Source of the DNA: Buddleja alternifolia
Lineage: Eukaryota; Streptophyta; Magnoliopsida; Lamiales; Scrophulariaceae
Assembly: GCA_019426215.1 (NCBI GenBank)
Contig: CM033402.1
Location: 2,790,001 to 2,854,000, forward strand
Length of the DNA stretch: 64,000 nt
Direction of reading: 5' to 3'
This document shows, one piece after another, positions 31,979 through 44,601 of the stretch. How positions within the stretch are numbered: the first letter of the stretch is position 1; every line of letters starts with the position of its first letter. The notes below the pieces were generated by a model, which made no database searches, had not been told where the DNA came from, and was given only the letters and a program-made list of their open reading frames with translations. The translations under genes and the position numbers were made by a program.

Positions 31979-34900
31979 ATGTTACCTAAATGGTGTTTTC
32001 TCCTTCATATTCTTGCTTTCTCCTTACTTTCACTTAATATCAAAATCTTTGCTAGAGAAGAAGCAAAGGCTCTTCTCCAGTGGAAGAAAAGCTTTTCACA
32101 ATCTCATCATTCTCTCAAATCATGGTCACTAGACAACCTTGAAAACCTCTGTAACTGGACAGGCATTGTCTGCCGTTCTAAGTATATAATTTCTGAGATA
32201 AATTTATCAGAAATGAATATAAATGGCACACTCGACAATCTTGATTTCACATCATTCCCAAACCTCACCACTTTCAACCTCCCAAACAATAGCTTTCTTG
32301 GCTTGATACCATCGAGCATTGGCAGCCTATCCAAGCTCACTTTCTTGGATTTAAGCAACAATTCCTTTGAGGGAATTATTCCACCTGCCATTGGAAGGTT
32401 GACAGAGCTCAACTATATAAGTTTCCGCTACAACAAGCTTAATGGTACTGTACCATATGAGATTGGCAATCTTCAAAAGGTACAATTTTTGGACTTTGGA
32501 TCAAATTACTTGGAGAATGGAAAATGGTCAAACTTTCGTAGCATGCCTTCACTGTCACACCTCAGCTTAACTAACAATCATTTCAACTCTGTATTTCCAG
32601 TTTTCGTGCTCAAATGCCGAAACCTTACTTCTCTTAGTTTATCAAGAAATCACTTTACAGGTCGAATCCCGGAATCATTATTTATTAATCTTGGAAAGCT
32701 TGAACTCCTTTATCTCTATAACAACTCATTTGAAGGAAATATTCCATATGAAATTGGTGGATTGACGAATTTGAAGGATCTTTCTCTGGAATCAAATAAT
32801 TTTTCAGGCTCCATCCCACCAGAGATTGGGAACCTATCAAATCTTGAGACCCTATATCTTTATGTCAACAATTTGGTCGGAGAAATTCCATCTGAAATTG
32901 GTGGATTGAAAAATTTGAAGAATCTTTTTTTGGGCAAAAATGATTTGTCAGGCTCTATCCCACCAGAGATTTGGAACCTATCAAATCTTGAGAGCATAAA
33001 TTTTTATGGCAACAATTTGGCTGGAGAAATTCCATCTGAAATTGGTGGATTGACGAATTTGAAGTATCTTACTTTGACTTCAAATAATTTTTCAGGCTCT
33101 ATCCCACCAGAGATTGGGAATCTATCAAATCTTGAGAGCCTATATCTTTATGAAAACAATTTGGCTGGAGAAATTCCATCTCAAATTGGTGAATTGACGA
33201 ATTTGAAGAATCTTTCTCTGGGCAATAATGATTTGTCAGGCTCTATCCCACCAGAGATTTGGAACCTATCAAATCTTGAGAGCCTAGTTCTTGAAGGCAA
33301 CAATTTGATTGGAGAAATTCCATCTGAAATTGGTGGATTGACGAATTTGAAGTATCTTACTCTGGCTTCAAATAATTTTTCAGGCTCTATCCCACAAGAG
33401 ATTGGGAATCTATCAAATTTTGAGATCCTATATCTTTATGGCAACAATTTGGATGGAAATATTCCATCAGAAATTGGTGGATTGACGAATTTGATGGTTC
33501 TTTCTCTGGCTTCAAATAATTTTTCAGGCTCTATCCCACTACAGATTGGGAACCTATCAAATCTTAAGAGCCTATATCTTTATGAAAACAATTTGGCTGG
33601 AGAAATCCCATCTGAAATTGGTAGATTAACGAATTTGATGGATCTTTCTTTGTCTTTCAATAATTTGTCACGCTCCATCCCACCAGAGATTTGGAACCTA
33701 TCAAATCTTGAGAGCCTATATCTTAATAATAACAATTTGGCTGGAGAAATTTCATCTGAAATTGGTGGATTGACGAATTTGAAGTATCTTTATCTGTATT
33801 CAAATAATATTTCAGGCTCTATCCCACCAGAGATTGGGAATCTAACAAATCTTGAGATCCTATATCTTTATGGCAACAATTTGGTTGGAGAAATTCCATC
33901 TGAAATTGGTGGATTAACAAATTTGAAGAATCTCTCTGGGCAAAAATTATTTGTTAGGCTCTATCCCACCAGAGATTTGGAACCTATCAAATCTTGAGAG
34001 CCTATGGCTTTATGGCAACAATTTGATTGGAGAAATTCCATCTACCATTGGGAATCTTTCAAATCTTTCTTTCGTGATTCTCTATTCCAACAAGTTGACT
34101 GGACAGATCCCATCATCCATTTGCAATTTGGGTACTCTTCAATTTTTTCATCTGTCAAATAACAGTTTGGAAGGCACAATTCCAGAGTGTTTAGGAAACG
34201 TTACTTCTTTGCAAGCCTTGCATTTAAAAGCAAATCACTTTCATGGCCTCATCCCTAGAACATTTAAGAAGGGTTGTGCTCTAGAAACTGTCAACTTAAA
34301 TAGCAACCAATTGGAAGGGACCTTGCCCGAATCCATAACCAATTGTAAGTATTTGGAGGTTCTTGACCTGGGAAACAACTATATACAAGACTATTTTCCC
34401 TTTTGGATGGAAGCTCTTCCAGAGCTTCGAGTTCTTGTCTTGAGGTCTAATAGATTACATGGTACAATACCAGCTACGAACGCGAAGCTTCCTTTTCCCA
34501 AGTTGCAAATATTTGATATCTCCCATAATAAGTTCACGGGGCATTTGCCGATGAGATATCTGAAGAATTTCAAAGCCATGATGAATGTGAAGGAAACCGG
34601 AACAGAAACAATTGGTACAAGTTATCCGTATTCGCCTTACCAGCAGTCGACGGGACTCGTTTTCAAAGGCTTGGAATTTGAATTGGTGAAAATTTTGATA
34701 TCCGTTACACACATTGATCTATCCAGCAACAGGTTCCGTGGAAATATCCTAGATTCCATAGGAAATATCAATTCTCTACTGTATTTGAATTTGTCTCACA
34801 ATAGCCTCACCGGTCGCATCCCATCATCAATAGGGTACATAACTGTATTGGAATCACTAGATCTTTCTTCAAACCACTTGACAGGGGAAATTCCGGAGCC

Positions 34901-35216
34901 ATTGACAAGGCTGACGTTTCTTGAAGTGTTGAACATTTCATATAACGGGCCAATACCTTCCGGTAAACAGTTTCTTACATTTGACAACAGTTCATACATG
35001 GGAAACTCAGAACTATGTGGATATCCATTGACAAAGAAGTGTGAAGATGATGAAGAGCAAAAGCTGCCACAAGGAGTTCATGATGATGATGGTATATTAG
35101 ATGGAATGACGTGGCAATCTGTTCTTATGGGGTATGGAATTGGAACACTACTTGGGATTGTTTTAGGTCAATTCATCTTGATTAAATGGCCAAATGTGTA
35201 CAGAATTTTTTGTTAG
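31979..35216 (+). pseudogene. LRR receptor-like protein, second copy, split by a 2-bp deletion
   Basis: It has the same layout as the intact RLP: signal peptide, C-x-W-x-G-I-x-C cap, LRRs, island, last LRRs, E-D-D-E-E linker, membrane helix and K-W-P-N-V-Y-R tail. The middle has nine 48-residue double-LRR modules, largely alternating P-E-I-G-N-L and P-E-I-W-N-L. In the last module a CT-rich word at 33931-33940 is 2 bp shorter than in its sister modules. The first frame therefore stops at 33997 after 672 residues, and the second frame (open 33951-35216) carries the remaining LRRs and the membrane anchor. As it stands the gene can make only a secreted, anchor-less LRR protein. The C-terminal part also lacks three residues of the final LRR in frame. 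No intron boundaries fit the break. A sequencing error in the CT run is possible; otherwise this is a young pseudogene. Confidence 0.88.
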
Positions 35217-36865
35217 GTTGACTAGCAAAAATAAATGGGACAATTGTTGGCTAGAATGCAAGAGTAAGATGCATAAGAGGTAGATGTATTTAGATAATAA
35301 ATAGGAAGATCCATGTAACTAGTTATAGTAAGGAGGGAGGTTAGTGTAATTAACCTTTAATAAAATGTACTATTTGGTGTCGTACTGGTTATCTGTTCTA
35401 TTTCTTATAGTAGTGTAATTGTGCTATTTTGTTGGAAAGTTCTAGTTCAAACTCGATTTGGTTGAATACATATATCATTTACAAGGTGGGTGAATTTCAT
35501 TTTCCATAGAATTGGTTACTCTTTTTATGAATTACGCTTAAATTCGATGAAACGGACTATAGAATATCTTCTCCAGCCACTAAAAAATGTTTTTTGTGAC
35601 ATTATGATTAAGTTACAATGATGAATAGTTTTCTAATTATATTATTGAGAAACAAAAGAAGTTCAACCAAATTATGGGCTCGATGAGTTTGTTTTTTTCT
35701 TTGAAAATCTTCTCTATCTTCTTCTAAAATCTGTACAAAATGAGCCCAGTCGAGAATTTATGCTGGCCCAAAACTCAAAATCAGACGTTAGAATCATAAT
35801 GCGTAATTTGTAGATGGCCCCAATGACTGGTTTTCTACGTTTAGAGTGGAAAACTAATTATGTTTGGCTATTTTTGAGTAAGTTTTTAGGATTTTGTATT
35901 GAAAATGTGAATTATCGGTATTGGTATGAGAATGTTGAATTTTGATATGATATAAAGATAATATTTTATTGAGATGTGATATAAATGAGAAAATAAATTT
36001 GATAGTGAAGATAAAGTAATTAATTATTAGATATAGTGTGATATGATTGAATAAGTGTAATGATGATGTTTGTATAGAAGAATGTATAGTAGAAAATGAG
36101 AATGAGTTCTTTTTTGTAGAAAATAAATTTGGTTGTGAATTTTCATTTTCTGGTAATCTAAGAAATAAAAATTCATCTTTGAAAATATGGCCAAATATAA
36201 CCTAAAGTTACTCGGAACTCTACTCATAAGATGAATTGTTATAAATCGATTTGAACTCGGTTCATTAAGCCAAAATAAATGAAGACATCTTGTCTTGTAC
36301 GATTAAATCTAAAATTTGATTTGAGCTGGGTCATTAAGCCAAACTAAATTGAAACATATTGTCCTGTATGGTAAAATTTAAAATTAGATTTGAACTTGAC
36401 ACAATTAATTAAAATAAACATAAAAAGAGGATGTACAAAAAATCAAGCTACTTCCAATGATTCATGTTGAACTGAATAAAATAAAACTCATTTGGCTCAG
36501 TTGCTTTAACAATTTAATAATATGTGATACACAGCAAGACAGTCCGTAAAAAATTACTGACATTCGCAATCGCACTTAATAATTTTATTGATATTCACGT
36601 TACATATTGCCGAAAACATGCACATAAATTTATAATTTTAGTCGAAAGTTAAATTTATTATAAAATAATTAAAATACCCTTAAAGAAAGTCAGAGTCAAG
36701 ATACACACACTCATTTATGGTGGTTTAAATTAGTATATACTTTTCAGTAGCTTGTTTTTATAAAAAAGAAAACCTGTAAGCCCACTATTTTTTACTTCAA
36801 CTACCAATTCTTTTTGAAATTTGTGGTCAAATAAAAAATTCTTTTCGAAATTTGACAAGAATTAG
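35217..36865. repeat. RLP 3' flank, TE-poor copy
   Basis: 35217-35480 matches the 3'UTR of the other copies (GGTTGACTAGCAAAAATAAA, AATAAA signals). 36450-36520 and 36745-36860 match further modules of the shared flank (ATGATTCATGTTGAACT, TTTTCAGTAGCT, AAGCCCACTATTT). It is more diverged than the other flanks. No coding content. Confidence 0.65.
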
Positions 36866-37435
36866 ATAGCAGTACAAGAAAGTCTAATAGTTTAAGGCTA
36901 AATTGTCAACCAATGTTTTAAAAACCAGCCCCACTATCGAACTGAAAAATCTATCTATTCAAGGTTTACTGATCGGACTGTGATTCACTTGTAGTCTGAC
37001 CGTTGATGTAATAATTATCATATACAGAATTATTAACAAAAGGCTAAACCTGTCAACCCTCCCACGTAGTCCTGGGGCAGTTAGCCATGGTGAGATATAA
37101 ATGCAAGCTCTCATATTTGAAGGTTTTTTTTCCAACCCATCCGAAACTTGGACAAAAAATATGGATTATTTGGATCCATCTCCTTTGAGGTACGACACTT
37201 TGGCAAGTACCTCCCTTGATGCATTAAATTTGAAATTCTTCTCCCTTTTTTTTTCCTAGAACTGGTAAGCATTTATAGAATGAACTCAATATTTACAATT
37301 ACTCCAGGCACACATGGGCCTAACAAACACCTCAAATTTACTTGTAACACTCGTCCATATTCGATTCACTATCTCTATTACTTGTTTCCTGTGTAAATAC
37401 TTTTCTATTTCTTTCCATCAATATGAAATGACCTA
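36866..37435. other. Non-coding
   Basis: 37085-37140 matches 48485-48540 (GAGATATAAATGCAAGC). Nothing else recognised. Confidence 0.45.
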
Positions 37436-37691
37436 GGGATAATTACACTCACACCTCCTCAATAATGGGGTAATTATATAAATCTCCCCTCATTAATTGA
37501 TAATTACAAACACAGCCCCTCATATTAAAGATTTCTTACAATTGCACCCCTGTGTGTAACAATTCTTACAATTACACCCCCTGTAAACCTTATACATAGA
37601 TCCCCTAAGGGGGTATGTTTGTAATTATTAATTAATGAGGGGAGGTTGTATAATTACTCCATCATTGAGGGGATGTGAGTGTAATTGTCCC
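37436..37691. mobile_element. Foldback MITE with long inverted repeats (256 bp)
   Basis: The ends GGGATAATTACACTCACA and the complement of GTGAGTGTAATTGTCCC pair over roughly 75 bp per arm, including CTCCCCTCATTAATT. No clear target duplication was found, so superfamily is unassigned. Confidence 0.75.
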
Positions 37692-37709
37692 AATAAACTA
37701 TGGCGGCAA

Positions 37710-37907
37710 CTATGGCTCATTTTTTGCAACTAAGGGATGAACGCCCCTTACTGATTCTGCTACCCCAACAATCATCTCTTCCCAGTTGATTTTGTTACAT
37801 GTGAGTCCCATTTTCATCCAACGTTGCTGCATAATTTCCCTGGCAAATGCGTACCTGAAAAATAGATGGTCCCTGCTTTCTATTTCAGCTGCACATAATG
37901 GGCACAC
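37710..37907 (-). pseudogene. LINE zinc-binding reverse-transcriptase C-terminal domain (zf-RVT) relic
   Basis: The minus-strand frame begins C-P-L-C-x5-E-S-x-D-H-L-F-F, the hallmark of the zinc-binding domain found after the reverse transcriptase of plant non-LTR retrotransposons. A F-A-x-E-I-x-x-x-W segment follows. The third metal-ligand Cys after L-F-F appears replaced (R-Y-A), and no reverse transcriptase precedes it. It directly abuts the foldback MITE. Confidence 0.65.
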
Positions 37908-37930
37908 CCAATCTATCTCTCATTTTGAGT

Positions 37931-38291
37931 CTATTATAAAAAAAAAAACTGGATTCACTACCTCTTAGGTATAAAAAATTAGAGAAACTACAAAAAACTC
38001 ACTAACTTATAAGACAAATACAGTCCCCCATGTTTTACCAATTACTTTCACCTTCTTAACTTTATTGTCCGATTAACAATTGAGGTCCTTCGCATAACTT
38101 TTTGGACGGAAATTGATGATGTCATCAACAAATTTTTTTAAAAATCCAATTTTGCCCCTAGGGTTGACCTCTGTGATTGTTGATTGTTTTTTCGGAACAG
38201 CCTACCCTTTTTATGTGAGGAGCTACATGAAATGTTTTTAGAAATTTAGGGAGGTAGTTATAATTGGTTTGATTAAATATTTAGAATTTCC
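37931..38291. other. Non-coding
   Basis: A short A-run at 37940-37950 may be a retroposon tail. Otherwise nothing recognised. Confidence 0.4.
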
Positions 38292-38536
38292 TACATTTGG
38301 CAACAGTTCACTCATGGGAAACTCAGGACTATGTGGATATCCATTGAGAAAGAAGTGTGAAGATGATGAAGAGCAAAAGTTGCCACAAGGAGTTCATGAT
38401 GATGATGATGGTGATGGTATATTAGATGGAATGACGTGGTAATCTGTTCTTATGGGGTATGGAATTGGAACATTGTTTGGGATTGTTTTATGTCATTTCA
38501 TCTTTTGATTAAATGGCCAAATTTGTGCAGAGTTTT
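38292..38536 (+). pseudogene. RLP 3'-end fragment (linker, membrane helix)
   Basis: The sequence begins abruptly within the last LRR cap (T-F-x-N-S-S) and continues through G-N-S-G-L-C-G-Y-P-L, the acidic linker and the membrane-helix region of the RLP family. The linker has extra Asp/Gly codons. A CAA-to-TAA change stops it at 38440-38442, and a 1-bp slip after F-I-F follows. The LRR ectodomain is missing, so it cannot function. Homology continues into the 3' flank. Confidence 0.88.
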
Positions 38537-38621
38537 TTTTTTAGGTTGACTAGCAAAAATAAATGGGACAATTATTGGCTAGACTGCTAGAGTAAGTTGC
38601 ATAAGAGGTAGTAGATGTATT

Positions 38622-38794
38622 GGTAGATAGCTGGATTCCTTAAACATGTTATTCAGGGTTCGATCCCTAACCGTGTGTATGGAAAAGGCTTTGTTGGGAG
38701 AGGCAAAACTCACTTCGGTGATCTCTACGCCTCGAAGGGATTAGTCTCTGGCATCCGGTTGGGGAAAACCCTTGGTATAAACTAAAAAAAAAAA
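38622..38794 (+). mobile_element. tRNA-derived SINE, family 2, with target duplication
   Basis: Direct repeats GTAGATGTATT (38611-38621 and 38795-38805) flank 173 bp that contains an A-box-like TGGTAGATAGCTGGATTCC, a B-box GGGTTCGATCCC and an 11-base A tail. The empty site AAGAGGTAGATGTATTTAG is present at about 35275 and 52097 in the other RLP flanks. It differs from SINE family 1. Confidence 0.82.
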
Positions 38795-38810
38795 GTAGAT
38801 GTATTTAGAT

Positions 38811-40082
38811 AATTAGTAAAAACTACGTTTATTGCACGTAAGTTCAAATTTTTTTTATACAAATGAAGTGATATAACCTATATTACACGAGAGAACTTTT
38901 CTCCTTTTGCATATTATTATTCACAAATTTTGCGATGTTAAAAATGATTTATGAATTTATTTCTATATCAAATTTTAGGAAAACATTCTACAACGTCCAT
39001 AAAATAATATTTATTCCCCAAAAGTCATGAAAATGGTTCAATTTAAAATACTCGTTGCACTAATTCTTCGTTAGAGAAAACCAATAGTTAAAAGGTTAGT
39101 AATATATTTTAGCTATATTACCTTGGTACATTAACAATTATCAATTGGTTGGTTTTTTATGTAAATATTTGTTTTTATATTTTTCAAATGAATAAATTAT
39201 ATAGTAAGAAATCTTCTTTTCACTGTAAAAAGTATTAATTAAGTATAAATAGTGTACAACATTTTCTATGGTAATTCCAAATGAATTACTAAAATTATCA
39301 CACATCAAATTACATATTTTGTCCCATACGCTAAAGCAAAAAAGAAAATGGTTGTGTCAAGTAATATCCTTAGGATGCATGTATTTCTTTTAAAACTTTT
39401 TAACTTAAAACAGAAAATGTATGCCTGGAGAACCAATCGCCCATCTTGTGTAGAGAGATTTATTCAGAAAATTGTACTACGGACAAACGTCATAAACCAA
39501 AGCAAAATGTTCAACAAACAAACCTAGGGCTCCTAATATTCAATACTGGTCCAAATTATCATTTTTCAGAAAATTTTAACACAATTTCAGATCAAATTTT
39601 GAAAATGTCTTCTCTTCCAGATTGATGCTTGATTCCTCCCTTCCCCAACCCAACCCAACCCAACCCAATCACCAATCAAAACCAAGCAATTAAAATCGAA
39701 ATGTAGACTTAGAAAAATTGAAAATCGAAATAAAGCGGACACTTTTTCTAATCTTGCTCTTTTACCAAGAATGAACAAATTAAATATATAATGAATTACT
39801 TAACAAAAAGACTTCCACCGTTGTTGAAAAGGTTGTGAAAAATATCAAGATTTAATAAAACCAATTAGACCGATGGACTACCATTGCATATGAAAAGACT
39901 TGTACCTAGAAGTTGGAGAGTTGTAATATATCATTAGGTTGGTCATTATAAATGGGCTAACTGCTATTATATGTACTAATTAAATGTAATTATTAATTAA
40001 TGTTTGTTGTAGTTTTTTTAAAGAAAAGAATAAAATAGTCAAATCACAATTGGAAGAAACAACTTCCGAGATCTACATTTTT

Positions 40083-40116
<34 letters not shown>

Positions 40117-40720
40117 CATATAGATAAATGGAAAGATCCATGTAAGTAGTTATAGTAATGAGGAAGGTTAGTTTAATGAACCTTTTAAAAAATTGTACTA
40201 TTTGGTCTCATACCGGTTGTCTTAAGATGTCCTAACCAAACATGTTGTAATGGTTTTTCTCTTTTGTGCTATTTTGTTGGAATGTTCTTGTTCAGACTCG
40301 ATTTGATTGAATTTAAGTGTAGTTCGTAAGGTAAGTGAATTACACTTATTATGTGATTGTTCACTCATTTTATAAATTATGTTCGGGCTAGAATATCCCC
40401 TCTGACAGCCAGAAAGTGTTTTTCGATATTATGGTTACAAAGACGAATAGTTTTCTAATTATATTATTGAGAAACAAAAGAAGTCCAATGAATTAGACCG
40501 ATGGACTACCATTGCATATGAAAAGACTTGCACCTAGGAGTTGGAGAGTTGTAATTTATCACTAGTTACTAGTTAGTCATTATAAATGGACTAACAGCTA
40601 TTATATGTACTAATTAACTTTAATTATTAATTAAAGTTTATTGTAGTTTTAAAAAAAAAGAATAAAATAATCAAATCACAATTGAAAGAAACAACTTCCA
40701 AGACCTACATTTTTATAGTA
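38811..40720. repeat. RLP-cluster distal flank, copy X
   Basis: It matches 52130-53400 (GAAGTGATATAAC, CATTCTACA, GTTAAAAGGTTAGTAATATA, GGAGAACCAATC), then repeats the RLP 3'UTR block at 40121-40480. The piece at 39862-40080 (GACCGATGGACTACCATT, ATTATATGTACTAATTAA) recurs at 40492-40715 and 53155-53340, so the flank was itself partly duplicated. It contains a (TA)n run at 40089-40115 and four CCCAA-type units at 39644-39668. Confidence 0.75.
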
Positions 40721-41572
40721 ACTAGAAAAGATCACGTGCGATGCACGTGGTTGGATGCATGTGGTTTTCCAATGATAAATTAAATTAACGTAGATGATTA
40801 TGAAACTTATCATTATTATGTTAAATCTCTTTATGAATATTTAAGTTATTAACAAATAAATCTTACTAATAGTTCATTTAAATTAAGTACATTATATTCT
40901 CTCTTGTTATCTTTTTATATGTTTCGTTTTCAAGTACATTTTTATATTTGTTATTAATTCAAATAACTTCAAATACATAACGAACTTCTAGATATTAGAT
41001 GATAATTCATTTGTCCAACCATATTGTAGTTTAACTTAATCTATCCTAATATATATATATATATATATATATATCAATCAAAAGGGTTTAATAAATAATT
41101 CTAAGTAAGAAAAAAATCCTATGTAAGAAAACCGTTCATTATATTTTCAGAAAATACATCTATGCTTTTAACATCAAAAATAATGTTCATCGTATCTCAT
41201 CTACTATTTTTTTCTTTGTTTGGGATGTGCCAAGATAGGATTATGTTCCTTAAAATGAATCTATAGTTCTATATTCTTACTTCAATTTCCGTAACACTTC
41301 ATATCTAAAAAAAGACTATGGGTCATGTTTGTTTATGTTTTCAATGTTTTTAGTTCATTTTTTGAATCACAATTTTTTGAAAATTTCAACTGCAATACAT
41401 ATCAACCAAAATTACTTCTTTTTTTTTTCTTTATCAACTTCTTTTAATTTTTCTTTTATAACTACCTATCAATCAACACACTGTCATCACTTCACATTAT
41501 CTCATGTCATATTATACTTTTTTTTTGTGGTTACATATTATATTATCTCTCAACACTTAATACATTCTCTAA
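40721..41572. other. Non-coding, AT-rich
   Basis: (AT)n at about 41050-41073. 41310-41360 (GGGTCATGTTTGTTTATGTTTTC) resembles the end of the MITE that follows and may be a half-element. No gene. Confidence 0.45.
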
Positions 41573-42010
41573 GGGCTCGTATGTTTGTGTTTTCAAATTA
41601 CTTTTTTCATTTTCTTTTTTGTTTGAAAATAAAAATACACACTTTATACTTTTTTAACTAAAAATATTCTCATTTCATTCTTGTTTTTATGTTCCCAATA
41701 AATTGCAATCATTTCTTTAAAATTACATTTCACATCGATCACTCATCCCACAATCTCTTTTTATCACTTTTCTCTCCCATCTCCTTTCAATTCTTTAAAC
41801 TCTCCTTTAAGTTTTTAAATTCAACACTATTTATCTAATCATTACTTTTCAATCATTTCACACATTACAATCACCAATTTCAACCATTTTTAAAAACACA
41901 ACCAAGCACATCTACTCACTTTTCTCATATAAAAATAAAAAAATTTATTTCCCCATACATTTTAAAAAATGACAGTTGAAAATGAAATGAAAACACATCC
42001 AAACAGAGCC
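41573..42010. mobile_element. Tourist/Harbinger-like MITE (438 bp)
   Basis: TAA flanks it (41570-41572 and 42011-42013). The ends GGGCTCGTATGTTTGTGTTTTC and the complement of GAAAACACATCCAAACAGAGCC are inverted repeats. Confidence 0.7.
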
Positions 42011-43794
42011 TAACTATTTTGCTTTTCTTTTCTCTTTCTTACTTTATTATTTTTTAATTACATATTCATTACAAAATAACTAAACGTTTTACACATTCAT
42101 CAACAAATCAAACTTGATTTTGACATATTCCATTAATCCTAATCATTTTCTTAAAACATAACATACACAACCAATATCACATCATTTTTTACACGAATCC
42201 TGTAATGCACATTTTTCAAATAATTTACTAACCCAAAAACATTAACAAATATATTAAGAATTCTATCATACATATATATTTTATTACATATTTTTTTAGT
42301 ATACAAAAAGTTTTTTAAGCACATTAATTATCTAGATCGTATGGACAATGTAGGAATCTACATATTTCTTTTATTTAACAAAATAATCTCCTATGGTTAA
42401 AAGTTTCTTTCTTCTTTTAATTTGCCGCTATTATGTTATACTCAAGATGTATTTAAGAATATTTGGTTTTATCTATCTTCTTAAAAAACTAAGTTTATCT
42501 ACTTGAATGAAAAATAATTTTTTGACACAAATTATTAGTATTCTTTTCTAGCGTCTTTGTGCACACGATCATTAATTTATGTATCTTTTGTAAATTTGTC
42601 ACTGACGTCGTCTTCCTTCTTTGTGATCCCCACAAGTATAATTACTTTTTTCCTATCACTTGTTCTAATAGTGTTCAAAATATAGTATCAAGTTCCATAT
42701 GTAAAGTAACACAAGAGACCATATTCTTTATTATGACATTTTGAAGATAAAATAACTATAAAAAAATGCACCATATCACATGAGAATACTCATTTTTATG
42801 AATCTTTTTCTAATTGAACATAAAGACATCATATTTTTATTAAATTGCTTATAAAACTTTATTTTCAAGCACATTCTTCTTTTATTTGTTATTCATTCTA
42901 ATAAATTCAAGCACATATGTACCTCTAATTATATGTACATATATGTGGTGTCTCTTTCTATATGTACTATATATATATATATATATATTTATATTTACAT
43001 ACATGACAATCTATTTGTACAAGCACGTTATGGTATTTTTGCTTCTTTCTTTTTGGGATGTGCCAAAATAATGTTCAATTTTTTTAACATGAACTTCTTT
43101 TTTTTTTTTTACCAAACTCCTCACTTAAAATAATAATGTAATACTAATAACAGTTAATTAAAATGAAATACTAACTATTTTTATATTTCAAATCTCATGT
43201 AAAACTTATGATTGGGTAAAAATAAATCTATAGAATTGGAACAAAAGGAGAGTTATCTTATATGAGTGATCTAGTTATTATTGATTAATTTTTCTCCCAA
43301 CTTATATCTACCGCCTCATATAAATTATTACACTTCACATACATAATTAAGTCTTGAAGCATGTTGCTCAAGTAGTATTAGATAATAAAGAAATTGAATA
43401 TTTATTATCTATTTTCCTCCTACAAAATTGTTTTACGTTACTAATTTTTTTTTTTAAAATTCTAAATGAATTCTCTTTCTTGTATTAATCAATAACTACT
43501 TTTTTCTTTTGTGAAGTAAGGAAAACGTGTAGTATGTTTATGTGAATATTATAATAGATAGATAGGATTTTAGGATTAAATATTATATGCCAAGTAACAT
43601 TGATTTCTCCTAATGTAATTGGACTCCTACTCCTAAATGGTTTCCTACTATTCAATGGATTCTTGTACTTTTATTAATTATTAGTTATTAATTATTATTA
43701 ATAATAAGGGTGGGTATAAAAGTCTTTTCACAATGGAACAAACAAATGAGTTATTCACACATTTATATAGGGGTTAGATATAGATATAGATATC
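42011..43794. other. Non-coding, AT-rich
   Basis: (TA)n at 42967-42988. The open frames at 42559-43133 are T/TA-driven without domains. Nothing recognised. Confidence 0.45.
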
Positions 43795-44296
43795 ATATAT
43801 ATAAATGGAAAGATCCATGTAAGTAGTTATAACTTATAGTAATGAGGAAGGTTAGTTTAATTAACCTTTTAATAAATTGTCTATTTGGCATCGTACTGGT
43901 TGTCTTAAGATTTCCTAACCAAACATGTTGTAATGGTTTTTCTCTTTTGTGCTATTTTGTTGAAAAGTTCTAGTACAAACTCGATTTGATTGAATTTAAG
44001 TGTAATTCATAATGTGAGTGAATTACACTTGTTATGTGATTGTTCACTCACTTTATAAATTACACTTAGATTCGTTCAAATTATGCATGGGCTAGAATAT
44101 TCCCTCCGACTACCAGAAAGTGTTTTTCGATATTATGGTTACAAAGATGAATAGTTTTCTAACTATATTATTGAAAAAACAAAAGAAGTCCAATCAAATT
44201 ACGGGCTCGATGGGGTTTCTTTTCTTTTGAAATTTTCTCTGGCTTCAATTTGAAACCTGAACAAAATTAGCCCAAAATGGAAAACCAGACATTTAG
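43795..44296. repeat. RLP 3' flank without its gene, copy Z
   Basis: AAATGGAAAGATCCATGTAA through GGGCTAGAATAT and ATTATGGTTACAAAGATGAA matches 7481-7860, 40121-40450 and 53390-53760. No RLP coding sequence precedes it, so the gene part was deleted or never copied. Confidence 0.8.
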
Positions 44297-44569
44297 GCTA
44301 TGTTTTGGGATGGTATTTTGGTGAGAATTATTGGTGAAAATTTTATGGGGACACGTGCAATTTTGATGGGATAATGTTTGGTTATGTTTTGGGAGTTGGT
44401 TTTTGAGTGATTTTTTGGTGAGATAGTATTTGGTTTTGTTTTCAGATGGAACATAAATTACTGTAGCTGTCAAACCATGTAAGTTTTTGTCTGTCAATAA
44501 TTAAAAATTATAATATAATATTGAGATTGAAATAATTATTATATAGATAAATATATATGTAAGTAATAG

Positions 44570-44601
<32 letters not shown>

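Noticed and set aside
33940..33960. Intron between the two frames of the second RLP copy
   Set aside because: No usable donor and acceptor; comparison with sister modules shows a simple 2-bp deletion, and the family is intronless.
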